A DNA stretch of 64,000 nt from Chamaelirium japonicum (GCA_947650365.1 CANTAL010000022.1:62001-126000); one strand, 5' to 3'. Counted from the stretch's first letter, positions 46,386 through 59,284 are shown. Notes: a model not told the origin generated them from the letters alone. A program made the numbers and translations.

Positions 46386-49300
46386 TGTTAGGAGATGACG
46401 GCTAGGGTTTGGAGAGGAATGGAATGCTCTCTATTGAGGGACTCAAGCCCATTATATATGTACATGTTACAACTCGACCCGACTGTACATGTAACCCGAC
46501 CCATCTCTATACATTAACACTCCCCCTCAAACTCACGGTGGATCATCAACCGAGAGTTTGCCGATAAAGTGCCGGAAGCGAGCAATCGTAAGGGGCTTCG
46601 TCAGAAAATCAGCAGTCTGCTCCGATGATGGAATGAATGGCAAGGAGATGGTATGGTCGAGAAACTCTTGGCGAACGTAGTGACAATCAACCTCAATGTG
46701 TTTTGTTCGCTCGTGGAAGACCGGGTTGCTAGCAATCTGAATAGCACTCCGGTTGTCACAGAAGAGAGGCGTGGGCCTGGATATCACAACTCCCAAGTCG
46801 AGCAGAAGGCGGCGAAGCCAGACAATCTCTGCGATGGTGGAAGCCATAGCCCTGTATTCGGCTTCGGTGCTGGAGCGAGCAACAGACTCCTGTTTCTTGC
46901 TGTGCCACGAAATAAGAGAATCACCAAGAAACACACAGTATCCTGTAGTAGAGCGGCGAGTGGCTACATCTCCTGCCTAATCTGCATCGGAGTAGGCACG
47001 CAGCACCAACGGAGAGGTGGTGGGAAACAGTAGTGAACGGGTGACGGTGCCTCGGAGGTAGCGGATAATCCGAAGGACAGCTGCATAGTGAACTGAACGT
47101 GGAGCCTGAACAAACTAACTGACAATGCCAACAGCATGAGCAATGTCTGGTCGGGTCATAGTGAGGTAGACGAGCATCCCAACCAGCCTCTAGTAGCGGG
47201 AGACATCCTGGAGCAGCGCACCATCTGTAGCTAGAAGCTTCAAATTGAGCTCCATGGGTGTGTCAGCAGTGCGAGAGTCAGTAAGAGCAGTATCAGCAAA
47301 GATGTCGGAGATGTATTTTTGCTGGGAGACCAACAGACCACGAGCTGGCCGGGCAATCTCGAGGCCCAAAAAGTAGCGAAGAGAGCCCAGATCTTTCATC
47401 TCAAACTGACTCTGGAGGTGACGCTGAATGGATGCTATGGTGGCACTGTCATCCCCGGTGATGATCATATCATCCACGTAGAGAAGAAGAACTGCAATAC
47501 CTTGACTGGAGGAGCGAGTGAACATGGTATAGTTGGAGTGGCGCTCAACAAACCCGGCAGCCAGGACTGCACTGTGGAATCGCTCAAACCAGGCATGAGG
47601 GGCCTGCTTGAGCCCATAGATGGCTCGACGCAAACGACACACGTGCTTTGGAGGAACTGAAACGCCCGGAGGAGCCATGTAGACTTCCTCGGAGAGGTCA
47701 CCGTGGAGGAATGCATTGGTGACATCCATCTGATGGAGAGGCCACCCTTGAGCAGCTGCCACAGCTAAGAGGGTGCGGACAGTAGTCATCCGAGCAACTA
47801 GAGCAAACGTCTCCTCGTAATCAATCCCATACTCCTGGGAGAAGCCACGAGCAACGAGGCGGGTCTTGTGCCGCTCAATGGATCCCTTCAGGTCGAGTCT
47901 TGACCTTGAATATCCACTTGCAGCTAACAGGCACCATACCTGAGGGACAAGGCACCAAATCCCATGTCTGGGTCTGCGGAAAAGCCTCAAGCTCAACTGA
48001 CATGGCCTGCCGCCACTCTGGATGTAAAGCTGCCTCACGGTACGATTGGGGCTCCCGGTGGGTGGGTAGAGCAGTAAGAAAAGCCTGATAAGATGGCGAA
48101 TAGGAGGCAATGGCAGAGTAGCCAGAGGAGTCAGGAGAGTCAGAGGGAAAAGCAGAGTAGCCAAACCTGTCCGGAGAGTAGTCATATCTGTCAAGAGGGT
48201 GATGTTTGCGCGCTGGGTAGCGCCGAACAGGAGCAGGATCCACGACTGGGGATGAGGGGGCAGCAGCATCAGGCGAGGAAGTACCAGTGTGAACCGACTC
48301 TGGAGGAGAAGCTGCAGACCGACGAACATAGACACAAGTAACGGTGGTGATGGAGGTGGCGAGGGAGACTGAGGAGGTGGTGGTGGTGGTAGAGGTGGTG
48401 GTGGTGGTGGAGGTGGAGGTGGCGGGGAAGATGGAGGTGGAGTAGGCGTGAGTGGGGCAACAGAAAACGGGGGTAGAATGGGGATGTGGAGATGTGATGA
48501 AGGCGAGGAGGGTGACGCAGGAGGCAAGGAAAGATCCCGAGACTCAGGGGAAAAGTACGGGATATCCTCAACAAAGGAAACGTGACGGGAGACACGGATC
48601 CGGCGAGCCAAGGAATCGTAACAACGATACCCTTTGTGCTCCCGACTGAGCCCCAAGTGAACACACCTAACAGACCTCGCAGAGAGTTTGGTGCGCTCAT
48701 GGGGAGGAAGAAGAACGAAGCACGTGCAGCCAAACGTGCGAAGAAGATAGTAGTCAGGTGGGCTGGAGTGGAGGCGCTCATATGGGATGGCACCGGACAG
48801 AGCAGACGACGGAGTGATATTGATGAGGTGGACAACCGTCATGACAGCTTCAGCCCAGTAAGAGTGAGGAACAGACGCCGAGAGAAGCAAGGCTCGTGCG
48901 GTCTCAAGGACATGACGATGCTTGCGTTCAGCAACGCCGTTCTGCTCATGGGTGTGGGGACAGGACTGCTGGTGAAGAGTGCCGTGAGATTGAAGAATCT
49001 CACGCATCTCAAAGGAGAGATACTCCTTGGCACAATCAAACCGAAAGGTCTTGATGCGCCGACCAAACTGAGTGTGTATCATAGTGGTGAACCTCCTAAA
49101 GATGTGAGGGACTTCAGACCGATGACGCATAAGATAAACCCAGGTGCACCTAGAGTAGTCATCGATAAAACACACATAATACATGTAACCCGAAATAGAT
49201 GCAACAGGTGCAGGACCCCAAATGTCCGAATGTACTAAATCAAATAAAGCATCAGATTGGGAAGCACTAGCAGAGAATGGAAGAGCTAGATGCTTTGCCA

Positions 49301-50940
49301 GTCTACAACCCGTACAAACAGAGAGAGGGGAGAAGGACGCTCGACCCAAAGCGCCCGAACGGAATACGCTTTTGAGTCGATCACTCGATATATGACCTAA
49401 CCTTCTGTGCCACAAGTCGGCATCAGAGGTAACAGACATGACAGACGCAACAGAAACAGAAGACACATGTAGATGGTCCAGCTGGTAAAGTCATGCTCTA
49501 CGGTCCAGTCCAATCCTCTGACCCGTCCGCGAATCCTGCACAACACAAACAGAAGGGGTGAAGGTGACAGTCAGGCCAGAGTCGCAAAGAGAACTGATAG
49601 AGATCAGATTAATGTTAAGACGGGGGGGCATGATGGACATGGGGTAGGGTCAGGCGACCAGAAGGGTCAGAGGTAGTAGTGATGGATCCACATTGCGGAA
49701 TAGGGACGAGAGTCCCATCCGCAGTGTGAACCTCCTGATGGGTGGTAGTGGGAGAACAGTCAGTGAGGACAGTGGAGTCAAAGGTGAGGTGACAGGAGGC
49801 ACCCGAATCAAAGATCCATGGAGCAGTAGTACCAGAGGTGGCAGACAAGCCGTGAGCAGTGTGGAGCCGGTGGAGGCTAGGTGGCGAAGAAGGAGCTCCT
49901 CGAGGCGCTGAAGACGGTCCGGCTCAGTCTGAGAAGGTGCTGTGGTAGCAGTGGGGAGCGTCGAGGCCTCTACAGTAGCCGTTGTACCACCAAAGTGGCG
50001 GAAGGAGGACGAACCACGTCCACAGCTCCGTCCACCTCGATCGCCGCATCGATCGTCGCGGGAAGCCGAAGCCCAGCGTGAGGCTCTCTCATCCGGACCC
50101 CAGCGGGGGTTGCGTGGAGGACGTGTAGGGCATTCGCGCTTCATGTGTCCGGGCTCCTTGCAGTAGTGACAGAAGACAGCCTCATCGGAGAACCCGGCCA
50201 TCAGGACAGTGTCGGAGCTAGGAGCAAGTGGAGGAGGGCACGTGAGTCTGAATCTGGGTCTCCTCATTGACCAAGGCGAGTAGAGCATCCTCTAGCCGAG
50301 GGAGTGGCTCACGGTGCAGGAGCTGAGCAGCGATGAGAGCAAAGTCCGGTCGAAGTGCTGCCAGGAACTGGTGCAAGTGGCCCTCATCGAGGTAGCGCTG
50401 GAAATCCCGAGAGCGGGGGCAAGCACACCGCTCCGGGATCAGGGAGTCCAGCTCATGCCAGTATGCACTCATTAGACTGAAGAAGTCCTGAATCGTGCGC
50501 TCCCCCTGACGGGCAGACTGCGAGTCACAAATAAGCTGATGCCGGCGTGCGTTGTAGAAAGGCGGCCGATGGGAGCAAGGAGCGGACGAGCAACAGAGTC
50601 CAGGAGATAGGCCCGGATGGCTTGATCGTGACGTCGCCACGTGAGAGCAGCAGCCGTGGCTGCTGTGGGAGTAGTCGGGACAGTAGCAGTCGCAGCAGAG
50701 GACGCGACACTGCTGGTGACAGAGGAGGAGCCGGAGAGGACAGCTGGAGGAGGATCATCGCCGGTGATGTGACCCCACAGATCACGACTGGAGAGCGCGG
50801 TCTCGATGGTGAGTGACCAATCAGGTCAGTCGCTGGCCGATGACAACTGAAAGGCGACCGCCTTCAGCGGTGGAGAGATCGCAACGACGGACGGCACGGC
50901 AGGAGATGCCATGGAGGAGGCTCAAAAGAGGGGCGAAGGC
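46386..50940 (-). mobile_element. Ty1/copia element, copy 2, lacking its 5' end
   Basis: A 134-bp 3' LTR (46386-46519) and purine tract as in copy 1, then the same gag-pol order to an ATG at 50912. Upstream of the start, after GAGGGGCGAAGGCAACCAT, a C14-(CT)n-(CA)n tract (50946-51015) replaces leader and 5' LTR. Same orientation as copy 1, 4.4 kb away, but clearly diverged, so not a recent tandem duplication. Confidence 0.9.
46533..50912 (-). pseudogene. gag-pol: Copia gag-pol polyprotein, copy 2 (frameshifts and stops)
   Basis: Best frame is 47190-49466 (758 codons), with integrase FIDDYSRCTW, QNGVAERKHR and RT YVDD intact. Two shifts in the Pro-rich segment near 48240 and 47890 compensate. 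RNase H continues in frame at 46533-46934, but three stops lie between; each is one transition from the sense codon of copy 1 (one Trp, two Gln). Upstream, gag is split over several frames, and a deletion near 50555 removes about 15 residues present in copy 1 (after GRL.T). The zinc knuckle CHYCKEPGHMKRECP is complete here. Confidence 0.9.
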
Positions 50941-50945
50941 AACCA

Positions 50946-50963
50946 TCCCCCCCCCCCCCCCGC

Positions 50964-51015
<52 letters not shown>
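50946..51015. repeat. C14-(CT)n-(CA)n compound tract
   Basis: Poly-C, then CT, then CA dinucleotides at the broken 5' border of copia copy 2. Confidence 0.95.
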
Positions 51016-51019
<4 letters not shown>

Positions 51020-51021
<2 letters not shown>

Positions 51022-52653
51022 AAAATAAATTAAAAAAAAAATTTATTCCAAGGCTGCTGAAATTTAAAGCATGGTATGAGTCTTTTTGTGTTAAGATTTT
51101 GTTATATAAGCACTCATAGCCATTGTTTGTTTCAACTTTCTTTGGTTTTATTCATATTGTTTTTCCTGACTGAGTGCGTATTTGATAAAATGATGCAGAT
51201 AGTTACCCTGGGAGTTGTTTCTTGTATTGATCTCAAGATGTCAACTGAAGGGAGAGACTCAAATTCATCGAATACGCAAATATCCAATTTAAACAATGAA
51301 GAGGGTGTGATTGAAGGAATGGGGTCTCAATTTTTTTTAAAAAGTATTCAGGAGATGTTCAAGAAGCTTTTAGTGGATGGAAATAACAAAGTATGTGAGA
51401 ATGAAAGAAAGGGTTCTTAAATCCCAGAGAGCAGTATGCATGTGATGTTAGAGAAGCATATGCACTATGAAGGCAACATAGAAGAGGATGCCATCCTGGG
51501 AAATTGGAGGTTTGTCCCCACGAGATGCCCGCTCGAATTTTGACCTACTCGAGACAGCAGACTGCCACTTACCTTGTGTCTCAGGTCGCTCTAAAGTGTG
51601 GACCGTGTGATCGTCGGCATCTTCAGCAATGAGATTACCGTTACCAATCCCTCAGACCTTGGCTCCTTTAGGTGTGTATGTACACAAAAGAAGTTGGCTT
51701 CTTTTTCGACGAGCTACAAAATTCATGCTGCACAACATGTTTACCGGGGGAGAGGCAATGGCTGCCGAAGATTAGTCCATAGAATGGGGAGCAGCCTCGT
51801 CTGCCAAATGTTGTAAGATACAAAGGTGCAAGGCCAATCTTTTCAACTTGTTCTTCGTTGATCGACTACGCTGTTCATGTCCGTCATGACTTTTGTACGA
51901 GCCTGACGATCATCCATGTGGCCCGCGCTGGGGATGAAGCTTGGGAGGTGTACCTAACGACAAAACCCCATATTTGATTCCAAGGACTTTGAAGCTTTGA
52001 TTCCAATGACTTTGAAGCCGTCATCATCATGGGAAAGAAGGTGGTATTGCTTTGATTGTAGCAGGAAGGCTGTCACCTTTGATTTGGTGGAACGACGCTG
52101 GGGCTTTCTCCCTCTTCTGTGGACACGCGGAGGAATGGATATCCGGGTTCTGTGTATGGAGGTTGAGGGCAGGATTGTGAAGATGTGCCTCCCTAGCCCG
52201 GAGAACAACTTGTGCATGTTTTCAGGAATCAGATAGATTTGCCCAACAATAGGGGAACCTGGATCCAGATGAACCAAGGGAGCTGGAGGGGAGGAATTGA
52301 TTTGTGGGTCGAACTCAGTCCCTGTGTGTGAAGGAGGACAGGGAGGCTGTCTACCGGCTCACTAGCCACCGCCTTGATGAGGAGGATGTCTACCAGTCTG
52401 CTAGACCCCACCTTGGTGGGGAGTCTGGGCAAGGATTCAGCACTAACCTCCAGGTATATAACCTGATCCTGAAGGAAGGCACCACTCATAGAGACTCACA
52501 GCCTCCATTTTATTGGAGAGATTATACTTAGCCCAGGTCACCCAACACATGCCCATAGCTGGGAACATGGGATATGGGAAAACGCTATGGCGGTGACTTA
52601 TGCACCATAAGTCCTTTTTGAAAGATGACTCTTAGTTGCAGGACACGTTAATT

Positions 52654-52714
<61 letters not shown>

Positions 52715-53290
52715 CTAGTCCCTCCAGACGAATGTATACTCTTTATGATGATGAATGTATACTCTTGTAGGGACCTTAGTTAATATAGCAAATTATGGTA
52801 TCCTGCGGCTATTATTGCAAAATAGTTAAGGACCTAGACCTAATTAGCTGCGTTATTTTCCCGTATCCCATGTTCCCGGATTTAGTTTTCAACTTGGGAC
52901 TTTGAGAATTTTCTATGTGACTACGACTTCGACTCATGATGGGTTTTTCTCAAATTTGATAACAAATTTGATTTCTCCATTAATTGGATGGTTTAGTTCT
53001 CTTTGCTCGGATCGTCTAGCCTTACGAGTCATGTGGAACCCACAATCACACTTCATGTGATTCACAACATCTCAATAGTTTCTGTTCTTTTTCACCTAAG
53101 TTGGGTAATTCAGCTTCTTACTCCTCACAAGTTAAATCATCCCTTCTAATCTACCACACCATGCTCATTTGTAATCAATCCCGCCATGATTCTTGTGACT
53201 GCAACGCTTCACAGCATATCCCGAAGCATTATTAATTTTATGAATAGTGGTGTTAATGCATTATCCGTATTCCGATGGCAATATCCTTTT
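51020..53290. other. Unassigned DNA with decayed open frames
   Basis: 51076-51420 and 51997-52236 contain modest open frames (for example WYCFDCSRKAVTFDLVERRW) that may be remnants of a host gene, but no family is recognised and they are interrupted. 52605-52800 is the repeat also seen at 20370-20560, here split by (TA)n at 52657-52710. The rest shows nothing. Confidence 0.35.
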
Positions 53291-53298
53291 GTTCTAAG

Positions 53299-54018
53299 CT
53301 AAGAAGCACTGACACTGGTACGGGGACACGGGTACGACACGACACGGGTTCGCCGATACGGCAAATCCTAAAAAAGGACACGGGTACGACGGGGACACGG
53401 CAAAATAAATTTATATTTTATTTGTGTTTGCAATTCATATATATTTCAATAACCGAAGAAACCTCATATGAAACAACTAAAATAAAAATTTAATGTATAT
53501 TGAATCGCTATCGTTAGTTACATCCAACCCGATCGGTGAATCGCAGACAGCTCTAAATGGTATGAAAAATAACGGTTGTGTTTCAGTTTTGACTTTAACC
53601 TATCTGAAACCTCAGAGGATAAGATAAGTTAAAGCCAAACCTGAATCATAACCATCCATCATAACATCCTGACAAGTGAATCACACTCAGGCCCAAATGA
53701 CATGCAAAAGAACGACTGCGATTCAGTTTTGGTTTCATCCTATCTGATTCTTTGAGGTTATAATCTCAGAGGATCAGATAGGTTGAAGCCAAAACTAAAT
53801 CACCACAGCTTGTAACCCGATCCTATATCGAACAGTCCGTCAACTCGCAGTGTCTCGAGTGTCCGAGAAGTGTCCGGCGAGTGTCCGAGAAGTGTCCGGC
53901 TCCCGGAAGCACGTAGGACACGGCATATGTGTGTCCGGTGCGTGTCCGGCGAGTGTCCGATGAGTGTCGGTGTCCGACACGGGTACGGGAGGCCTGGGGA
54001 AGTGTCCATGCTTCCTAG
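53299..54018. mobile_element. hAT-like non-autonomous element, family H1, copy 2 (720 bp)
   Basis: Termini CTAAGAAGCACTGACAC and GTCCATGCTTCCTAG, flanked by a perfect 8-bp duplication GTTCTAAG (53291-53298, 54019-54026). Subterminal regions are packed with GACACGG/CGTGTCC motifs, a typical arrangement for transposase binding sites. No ORF. The copy at 35668-36315 shares the interior (TAGGTTGAAGCCAAAACT). Confidence 0.85.
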
Positions 54019-54186
54019 GTTCTAAGTAGCTCGGAAAGGATTCATGAACAGCTATAGTTTGATCCTTGATGTGATGAGAGGTGATTGCAAACTTGCTGCA
54101 GTTATCCAATTTATTATGAATAATCTTGATGCTTGCATTTTAATTTCTTTAAGTTCTTCTCTACACGTGTTTCTTTATGAATAATC

Positions 54187-54790
54187 TTGACGGCCCTTCT
54201 CAGATTGATCTCGGTTTCTGAAGGCCCGGACAGAGGGGGTTGGCGATGGACAGCCTCGGGAAATTACACAGTTAAACCCCTGTACCGGTTTGTCGACTCA
54301 AGGGGGGTTGTTTGCGCAAAAGCATCAGCACTTTGGAAGGCCAAGGTACCTCTCTGGGCTCGGATATTTATGTGGTTGCTTATACACAACAAAGTCCTCT
54401 CTTACGGATCAATCCTGTGTGCTTTGTGGGTGTCCGAGAGAGACGGTTGATCACCTTTTCCTTCGGTGCCCATTTGCTGATGGGATCTGGAGTTCTTACT
54501 CTCAAGGAGGAGCTCTTGATCCTGGGGTAAGCTGGCGACTCTGCGTTCTCTTTGGACGAAGTGGAGAAGACGGCTCATGCCACGACCGATGCGTAAGGCT
54601 TGGGACTTCTTGGTCATCGCTACCTGCTGGGCTATATGGACGGAGCGGAACCACAGGATCTTCGACAACTCCCCAACATCAAAGCTGATATCGTCATCCA
54701 CAATTTTGGGGTGTGCTTGAAGTCGTGGAAAGTAGCCTAGCCTATTACCAATGCTGATGAGTATTGAAAGGGTTTTACGGTTTGAACGAG
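54187..54790 (+). pseudogene. LINE reverse-transcriptase 3' fragment (zinc-binding domain)
   Basis: Frame 1 reads RWTASGNYTVKPLYRF...WKAKVPLWARIFMWLLIHNKVL. After a shift near 54400, frame 2 reads SCVLCGCPRETVDHLFLRCPFADGIW, the C..C...H..C pattern of the plant non-LTR RT zinc-binding domain. The typical end IWTERNHRIFDN follows in another frame near 54635. Upstream RT and endonuclease are missing, so it is a 5'-truncated, decayed copy. Confidence 0.82.
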
Positions 54791-54982
54791 GATTCATGAA
54801 AGAATTTGAAAAGTTTGAAGTTTGTACTAGCCAGTCATGAAAATATGTAGCATGAGTTCAGGGTTTGGGAAGTCTGATGTGGGGTTTATTAATGGGTGCA
54901 AACATTTAATTATAATAATAAATGTGATAAAGATATGTACTAGTAGACTCTTCTAGCTGAATTCAAGGCATCACACCTTTAT

Positions 54983-55175
54983 CTAGAGAAATGCTATACT
55001 CAGCCCGAAAGGTTTTCCGATTCCGCTCAGCCCGATGGCGTGGCAGCCCACAAGTGGTAGTTGAATCTCACTGGTGAGATTTAAATCTCTCACACCACCG
55101 GTCTTATGCTGCCACGTCAATCGGGCTGAGCGGATTTCGGAAAAACCTTCGAGCATAATATCATCTCTTTTATCT
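54983..55175. mobile_element. Fold-back MITE family M1, copy 2
   Basis: GAGAAATGCTATACTCAGCCC at the left, inverted at the right as GAGCATAATATCATCTC. Inner arms GGTTTTCCGATTCCGCTC and GAGCGGATTTCGGAAAAACC. The centre has ATTTAAATCTC as in copy 1 at 24168-24376. Confidence 0.7.
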
Positions 55176-56839
55176 ATATAATATGTTACGGCTGTTCATA
55201 AGCTGATTAGAACGAAAAGGCACGGGATAGATCTAGCTGTCGATCAAGATCTAGAGAGAGAGAGAGAGAGAGAGAGATTCAATGACATTTAATGGCCATT
55301 TGATATTAATTAGTATTTTTTTTGGAATGTTAATTAGGACTCTCTCTCTCTCTCTCTAATAAGTAAATCACACCTGAAGGCAGTTGTTTGAGTGCCAATA
55401 GGCATGTCGCAACCAAAGGCGATGGTCCGAGTATCGACAGGTAAGGGCATTTACTATCTATATAACATGGCACGACGGTATTGTGCTGACTAGAACAAAA
55501 AAACCCTCTTAACCGTCGGATTTTATGTAAATATCACAGTCGTCTGTTGACCTAAATCGATTGGCTACCTAATAAATGACCACAAATCCCCAATCATAGC
55601 TATCCAAAATCATGTAGGTAATAAATGACGGAATCCCCTTCTCCATCCAAATCGGTTCTTCCAATTTTGAGCCGAGTTGCCCCTTTCTCCCATGTGTGTG
55701 AATACAGCTCTCAAAAATCCTATCAAAAACCTATTATAAAAATATTAAAATCCTACTATAAAGATGATAAATACATATTCAATGACATTTAATGATCATT
55801 TAATGTTAATTACTATATTTTTTGAAAGGTTAATTAGTACTCTCTCTCTGAATCACACCCGAAGGCAGCAATGTCGACAGGCACATCGCCGCCAAAGGTG
55901 GCTGAGTACCGACGGGTAGGGACATTTACTATATTTCTACGAAACGAGGCATATAACCATCTGGTAGGGGTCTAGGCCGAACACCCCCTCATACACTGAG
56001 AGGGATTTCTCTATAAAAAAAAAAAAAAAAAACGAGGCATATAACCAATGCAATCACAAGTAGAGAATGCAACAAATAATTAAGAGAGAACTCTAAACTA
56101 GTGGTTGATGAATTATGGGGACCATAGGGCCCATTTGTGCTACATGAAATGTCATCGCATTTAACTACTAGTCCCTTGCTGATAAAGTATTAGCACTCCT
56201 CTTACATGCTTTAGTCCTCCTAGCCAAGTATACCACTGTACTAGGACTCTTTTAAACACTTCCCTACTAGAATAGACTCCTGAAATCCTATGATATGGGG
56301 GACACGGCAAATTGAGCCCTCGGAGTCGTGTCAACCCGTGTCAACACGGCATGATACCATCGCTCCATGTTATTAAACTGAATGTTGTGAATATGTTCCG
56401 TATCCAATCGGGTCAACAGAGAGAAATGGTAGGCCGTGTATCCATCTTTTATGATGTTGTTGTGTCCTTGTCGACACTCAACACCCGTGTCCGTGTCCAC
56501 ATATCATACCTGAAGTCACATTTGGAAACAATAAGAAAACTACGTACTACAAGAATTAAAATAAAATAAGAAACCAAAATAGTCCAAGGAAGCAAGTTGG
56601 TTAATGAAATCTTTATAAGAAATAATTGACCGTAGTGTTTGATATGTGGGAATTAAGGGACGACTGGCGAAGTGTTTGATATGTGGAACAACAAATACAT
56701 ACACAAAATAGTCTATAAACTCCGAGAAGTGAGGATTTTTCTTGCGCGAAGGGGGCCTTGAGGGAAAGGGGTAATTTAATAAAAATTCTAAGTATTTAAT
56801 CGCCCAATTACTATAGAAAAGGAAAGAAGAGAGAGTGAG
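55176..56839. repeat. R1-family repeats and unassigned DNA
   Basis: Two R1 copies (about 55190-55460 and 55480-55930), each with ATTTAATG.CATTT.ATGTTAATTA, a CT tract, GAATCACACC.GAAGGCAG and TTTACTAT. 55940-56830 shows nothing recognisable except a GACACGG/CCGTGTC-rich stretch at 56300-56500. Confidence 0.5.
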
Positions 56840-57226
56840 TGTTAGATACCCTCATGCCGTCTCCCTCCGTGGTGCGGCCCCTTCCGATTGTGCCTCGCTC
56901 CGCGTGCTTCGCTTGAGGGGGTATTGAGGATGTCCACCGGTTAGTCCCACATCGGTAAAGGGGGCACCTATCTCCCGCTTTATATACCCTCTGTGGACCT
57001 CCTCTTACAACCCGGGTTTTGAGGTGTGAGGGTATCTAATATGGTATCACAGTCTCCCTCCGGGTGCGGCCCCTTCCGATTGTGCCGCCCTCCACTTGAG
57101 GGGGGGTGTTGAGGAAGTCCACCAGTTAGTCCCACATCGGTAAAGATGGCACCTTACACCCGCTTCATATACCCTCTATGGACCTCCTCTTACGATCCGG
57201 GTTTTAGGGTGTGAGGGTATCTAACA
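56840..57226 (+). mobile_element. TRIM element 3, rearranged (387 bp)
   Basis: Two 120-bp LTRs (56922-57041 and 57107-57226) flank an interior with primer site TGGTATCACAG (57042) and a G-rich purine tract. Left of the first LTR is a second interior copy (about 56860-56921), and the very left end TGTTAGATACCCTCA is the inverse of the LTR 3' end TGAGGGTATCTAACA. A 5-bp duplication GTGAG flanks the whole (56835-56839, 57227-57231). Confidence 0.8.
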
Positions 57227-57231
57227 GTGAG

Positions 57232-57626
57232 ACCACATAATCCAAGGACTATTTTTTTCGCTATTAGATATGTGTGATGCATATGCTATTGGGGACTAGG
57301 AGTGCATGGCTTACATAAGCACATTTGATAACATTGCTTAGGTTGGCAAGAAAGGGGATTCTATAAATTTCGAGCAGTGGAGTATCAATTCGGTTGCTAC
57401 ATTAATAAAACATTATAGTTGTTGCAGTGAAATCACTATAGTAGTAACTGTATTGGCACTATTATCAAAATGTTAATCTAACTTACTGAGCTGATACTAG
57501 AGGGGTAAAATGGACATAAACAAAAAAGGTATGTAGGGGCTTAAGGCTAAATGAACGTAAGCCAAGTATTGATACTAATACAAGGGTAGTTAAATGGGTC
57601 TTTGGCTAATTACGTACCATTTTTAA
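57232..57626. other. Unassigned, weak hairpin-repeat family
   Basis: 57390-57600 has GTTGCAGTGAAATCACTATAG and a GGGGCTTAAGGCTAAATG motif related to 21.46-21.75 kb. No gene. Confidence 0.4.
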
Positions 57627-58365
57627 TTCCTAGGCAGAGTACTTCTTGCATGTATAGCCAGCAAGTATCATTCTTTAATTTATGGGGTAATGTGTGAGGG
57701 GTCTCCTGCAACAGATCCATCGTATGAATAAGACACCCAAAAGTTTCATTTAGCCTAAGGTCCCTACCTTTTGTGTTAAACCCACAACTACCCCCGGCTT
57801 CTTCTCCCATCTCTCCTGAGCAGCTCCGGTGGCTGCTGCAGCAGAGGCGACAGGGGCAGCGACCAGTAGCTTCGGCGGCAGCGAAGAGCACTTGAGGTGG
57901 TGGGGGCAGAGGCACTGGCAGCGGCGAGCAGCAAAGGTGGTGGCGGCTCAGCGGCGAACAACAGAGGTGGTGGTGGCAGCGGTGAACAGCTCCAGCGGCA
58001 ACAGTTCGGTGGTTCGGTTGAGGTTCCTAGGTCTAGGGTTCATCTCATGGCCTATAGATCTTAGGGTTTGGGTTTGGGTTAGTTTTAGGTTCGGTTCGGC
58101 AACGGCGAGCAGGTTTGGCAACGGCGACATTCGGTGTTTCGATCAGTTCGGTGGTGGCGTGTAGGTCCAGCCGTGGCGGCGAGCAGGTCCAACGGTGGTG
58201 CGGTGAGCACTGGAGGTGGTTCGGTGGTTCAAACTTGAATTGCAGTGAAGGATAATTTCGTCCACTATATTTGTTTGGACTGCAGCTTAAAAGCATCTCT
58301 TAAAGGAGTTTTTACAAGCTCCCCCTTTTTTTATTCCTAGGTAAAGTACTATTTGCATGTATAGT
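57627..58365. other. GC-rich segment between 33-bp direct repeats
   Basis: ATTCCTAGGCAGAGTACTTC...TGCATGTATAG (57629-57655) recurs as ATTCCTAGGTAAAGTACTAT...TGCATGTATAG (58335-58364). The segment between is GC-rich in its middle (57800-58230) with GGTGGTGGCAGCGG and GGCGAGCAGGT iterations and no stable coding frame. A TTAGGGTTTGGGTTTGGG stretch near 58060 resembles telomere repeats but is not a real array. Confidence 0.4.
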
Positions 58366-59280
58366 CCCTATCTTCGTCTAATTGGATAGAGCCTTGGTTA
58401 ATACAATATCCCCTTTCGGGATGCAGTATTTTTGACACCATAAGGCTAGTAATCTTCGATAAGGAAAATGCTACACCAACTTCGAATATGCCCAAATATC
58501 GAGGATGCCATGACGTGGCACCAAATCATACCACCTGAATTAATCAGTAAATCACACTCACCCCGATCGTCTGGCATCAGATGGCTGCCACGTCAGGATT
58601 TTTCTGATTGATGTAGTGCATGCAAGATGTTGAAATATCACTGATTCTTTGATAATAGATCTGCCGATAATATACCACACATTTTATTAGGGGCTGCACA
58701 ATTTTCGGGGGCAATTGCATAAGTTTTTTTTTTTTTTTTTTTTTGGGGGGGGGGGGGCAGCCCACTCCTTTCCTCTCCCCACCACCGCACTTGCCGAACC
58801 CATAAAGGTCGTGGCCCGCCGCCCGAGGCCTCGCCAGAGTCCCGTCCAACCCACACCACCGCCGTGACTTCCTCCTCCTTCCTCTTACACTTGGTCTTTG
58901 CACACCGGCCAGGACCTTCATGTGTGCATTTGGCTTTGCATCCACAACCCATTTGACCATTGTTGATTACTCGGTCTCTTAGGGTCGAATGGGTTGTGGA
59001 TGCACTCTGCCTCTCAAGGTCGAATGGACAGTAAAAAGGTCTGACACCGAGTGTATGAGGAAGGAGGAGGATGTGACTACAGCGGCAGCATGATGACGAT
59101 CGACAAACGACGACCTGCACGGATCCAATAGGTACGACAGTATGGGTAGGGTGTGTGATGCCCCCAGTTAGGGCCGCACAACTTATGCAGTTGCTTTTGA
59201 AAATTGTGATGCCCTAGGAAAATGTTTGATGTCAATATTCTTGACCCTTGATAATAAGAATGCTGATTGCAAGCAAGTGG
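58366..59280. other. Unassigned DNA with T/G homopolymer
   Basis: (T)21(G)14 at about 58724-58758 precedes a GC-rich stretch (58759-58900). No domain recognised in either strand. Confidence 0.4.
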
Positions 59281-59284
59281 ACTA

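Noticed and set aside
51997..52540. Possible F-box-associated or other host gene
   Set aside because: Only short, interrupted frames with no motif I can name; left as unassigned.
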